This document shows positions 63,447-64,000 of a stretch of 64,000 nucleotides of DNA, piece after piece. The notes beneath the pieces are model-generated. The model did not search any database. It was not told the DNA's origin and saw only the letters and a program-made list of their open reading frames with translations. Position 1 is the stretch's first letter. Every line of letters starts with the position of its first letter. This stretch comes from Actinomadura luzonensis (lineage in GTDB: Bacteria; Actinomycetota; Actinomycetes; Streptosporangiales; Streptosporangiaceae). The position numbers and the translations under genes were made by a program. The stretch lies in the NCBI RefSeq assembly GCF_022664455.2, contig NZ_JAKRKC020000001.1, positions 1,989,001 through 2,053,000 of the forward strand. Direction: 5' to 3'.

Positions 63447-63475
63447 CTCTAGCCAGAAGCCATAGAACCGTCAAT
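63447..63475 (-). promoter_or_regulatory. Sigma-70-like promoter for the hsdM operon
   Basis: On the minus strand TTGACG (63475-63470) is 17 bases before TAGAGT (63452-63447), about 120 bases upstream of hsdM. Spacing and hexamers fit a vegetative promoter. A long leader would result. Confidence 0.5.
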
Positions 63476-63502
63476 AACACTAGATAGAGATGTGTACTCG
63501 GA

Positions 63503-64000
63503 TCACAGTTTAGTGAGCATGTCGTCGAGAAGTGCAGAGCCCAAGCACTCCAGTTTGGCCAAAAGAGCTCGCTGGACCTTTACCTGAGCATCAATCGCGG
63601 TGGCCACCCTCACCGTCGACAGTTGCCGCTGCAGAGAGGGCAAGGCCACCACCTGACGTCGCAGCGTTCCCGCGTGAGCCCAGAGGACAGTCCCTGGAGG
63701 AGCCTGGCCCACGAGATCAGCCAGGACGGAAGGGCGAGAGAGGAACAGCGCCAGGAATGCAGGCAGTACCTGATCAGACCTTGGCCTAAGGCGCAGGCAC
63801 GACGAACTGTAGAGCCATCCGGAGTGCTCTCGCCCAATCACCGCGACTCTTCCGAGTGCTCCTTGACGAACAAAGAGCACATCGTCCTGGCGTAGAGCAA
63901 ATCGAGAGAGCCGAACTGCGTCCTTAGCGGGGAGGCGTCGCAGGCCGTCCGTCTCTACCTCACGAAAGGGAGTGAGGTCAGATGGCGTGAGAACAGGCAC
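63503..64000 (-). CDS. Specificity (HsdS-like) C-terminal region, gene partial at window edge
   Basis: The frame enters from beyond 64000 and ends at 63503. The visible 165 residues have VPVLTPSDLT, LRQDDVLFVRQGALGRVAVIG, SSCLRLRPRSDQVLPAFLALFL and LPSLQRQLSTVRVATAIDAQVKVQRALL, the layout of a target-recognition half and spacer helix. It is like the C-terminal third of the 53885-55693 protein, so the missing part may be a second N6-methylase. It is upstream of hsdM on the same strand, separated by about 180 bases containing the promoter. Confidence 0.7.
   Translation of the reverse strand: MPVLTPSDLTPFREVETDGLRRLPAKDAVRLSRFALRQDDVLFVRQGALGRVAVIGREHSGWLYSSSCLRLRPRSDQVLPAFLALFLSRPSVLADLVGQAPPGTVLWAHAGTLRRQVVALPSLQRQLSTVRVATAIDAQVKVQRALLAKLECLGSALLDDMLTKL

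Noticed and set aside
12716..64000. A right attachment site matching the tRNA-Leu 3' end.
   Set aside because: No repeat of the GGTTCAAGTCCCC-CTCGGAC end was seen downstream; the far border is probably outside the window or too short to recognise by eye.

Overview
The window is high-GC actinobacterial DNA. An MFS-dTMP kinase fusion, a multi-repeat chaplin protein with collagen-like and Lys/Ala tracts, a TopA with a Lys-rich tail, and the abundance of XRE/TPR and BTAD regulators suggest a filamentous actinomycete of the Streptosporangiales type (for example Nonomuraea-like). That placement is an inference from gene content; no rRNA is present.

Region 1 (1-12.6 kb) is chromosomal core on the minus strand. 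It holds an FtsX-ectodomain-like secreted protein (partial), DNA polymerase III delta' (holB), the MFS-dTMP kinase fusion, an XRE regulator, a membrane metallophosphoesterase and topA, then a small DUF5703-like gene (plus). A large chaplin-repeat surface protein, apparently broken by a 2-base deletion, and a small secreted protein complete it.

Region 2 (12.63-31.5 kb) looks like one arm of an integrative conjugative element. A tRNA-Leu(GAG) gene is abutted by a serine integrase whose reading frame ends inside the tRNA. Next come a methyltransferase and its degenerate partner, an IS5-type insertion with a 3-bp target duplication beside an older transposase remnant, and a frameshifted ORF. A sigma-like regulator precedes a tightly overlapping conjugation operon: TrbC/VirB2-like pilin, VirB6-like membrane protein, PrgI-like protein, VirB4-like ATPase, coupling ATPase, replication-relaxation protein and a transglycosylase/NlpC-P60 hydrolase. 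It ends at a perfect 15-bp hairpin. Two regulatory or partition-like genes follow.

Region 3 (31.8-41.7 kb) is rich in regulators: BTAD, LuxR with an S9 peptidase, an anti-sigma-type ATPase and XRE/TPR proteins. It also has an overlapping XRE-YdcF-WbqC-CutA operon.

Region 4 (41.8-48.7 kb) is the most unusual part. It is a compact operon with QueD, QueE, FolE and a short TGT/DpdA-like transglycosylase, followed by a nucleoside-phosphorylase-like protein, a dTMP-kinase-like protein, a DUF2797 protein and a SAM methyltransferase. The first three genes make 7-carboxy-7-deazaguanine from GTP. The rest suggest salvage or insertion of a modified base into tRNA or DNA. No QueC is seen.

Region 5 (48.8-64 kb) holds a NUDIX hydrolase, a small HTH protein, one isolated type I-E-like CRISPR repeat and a CoiA-like nuclease-domain protein. 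A long minus-strand defence operon follows: HsdM, HsdS, HsdR, a YgjP-type metalloprotease, a fused N6-methylase/specificity protein and a soluble Ser/Thr kinase with TPRs. The end of another specificity-type ORF lies upstream of it at the window edge. The right end of the mobile element was not found.
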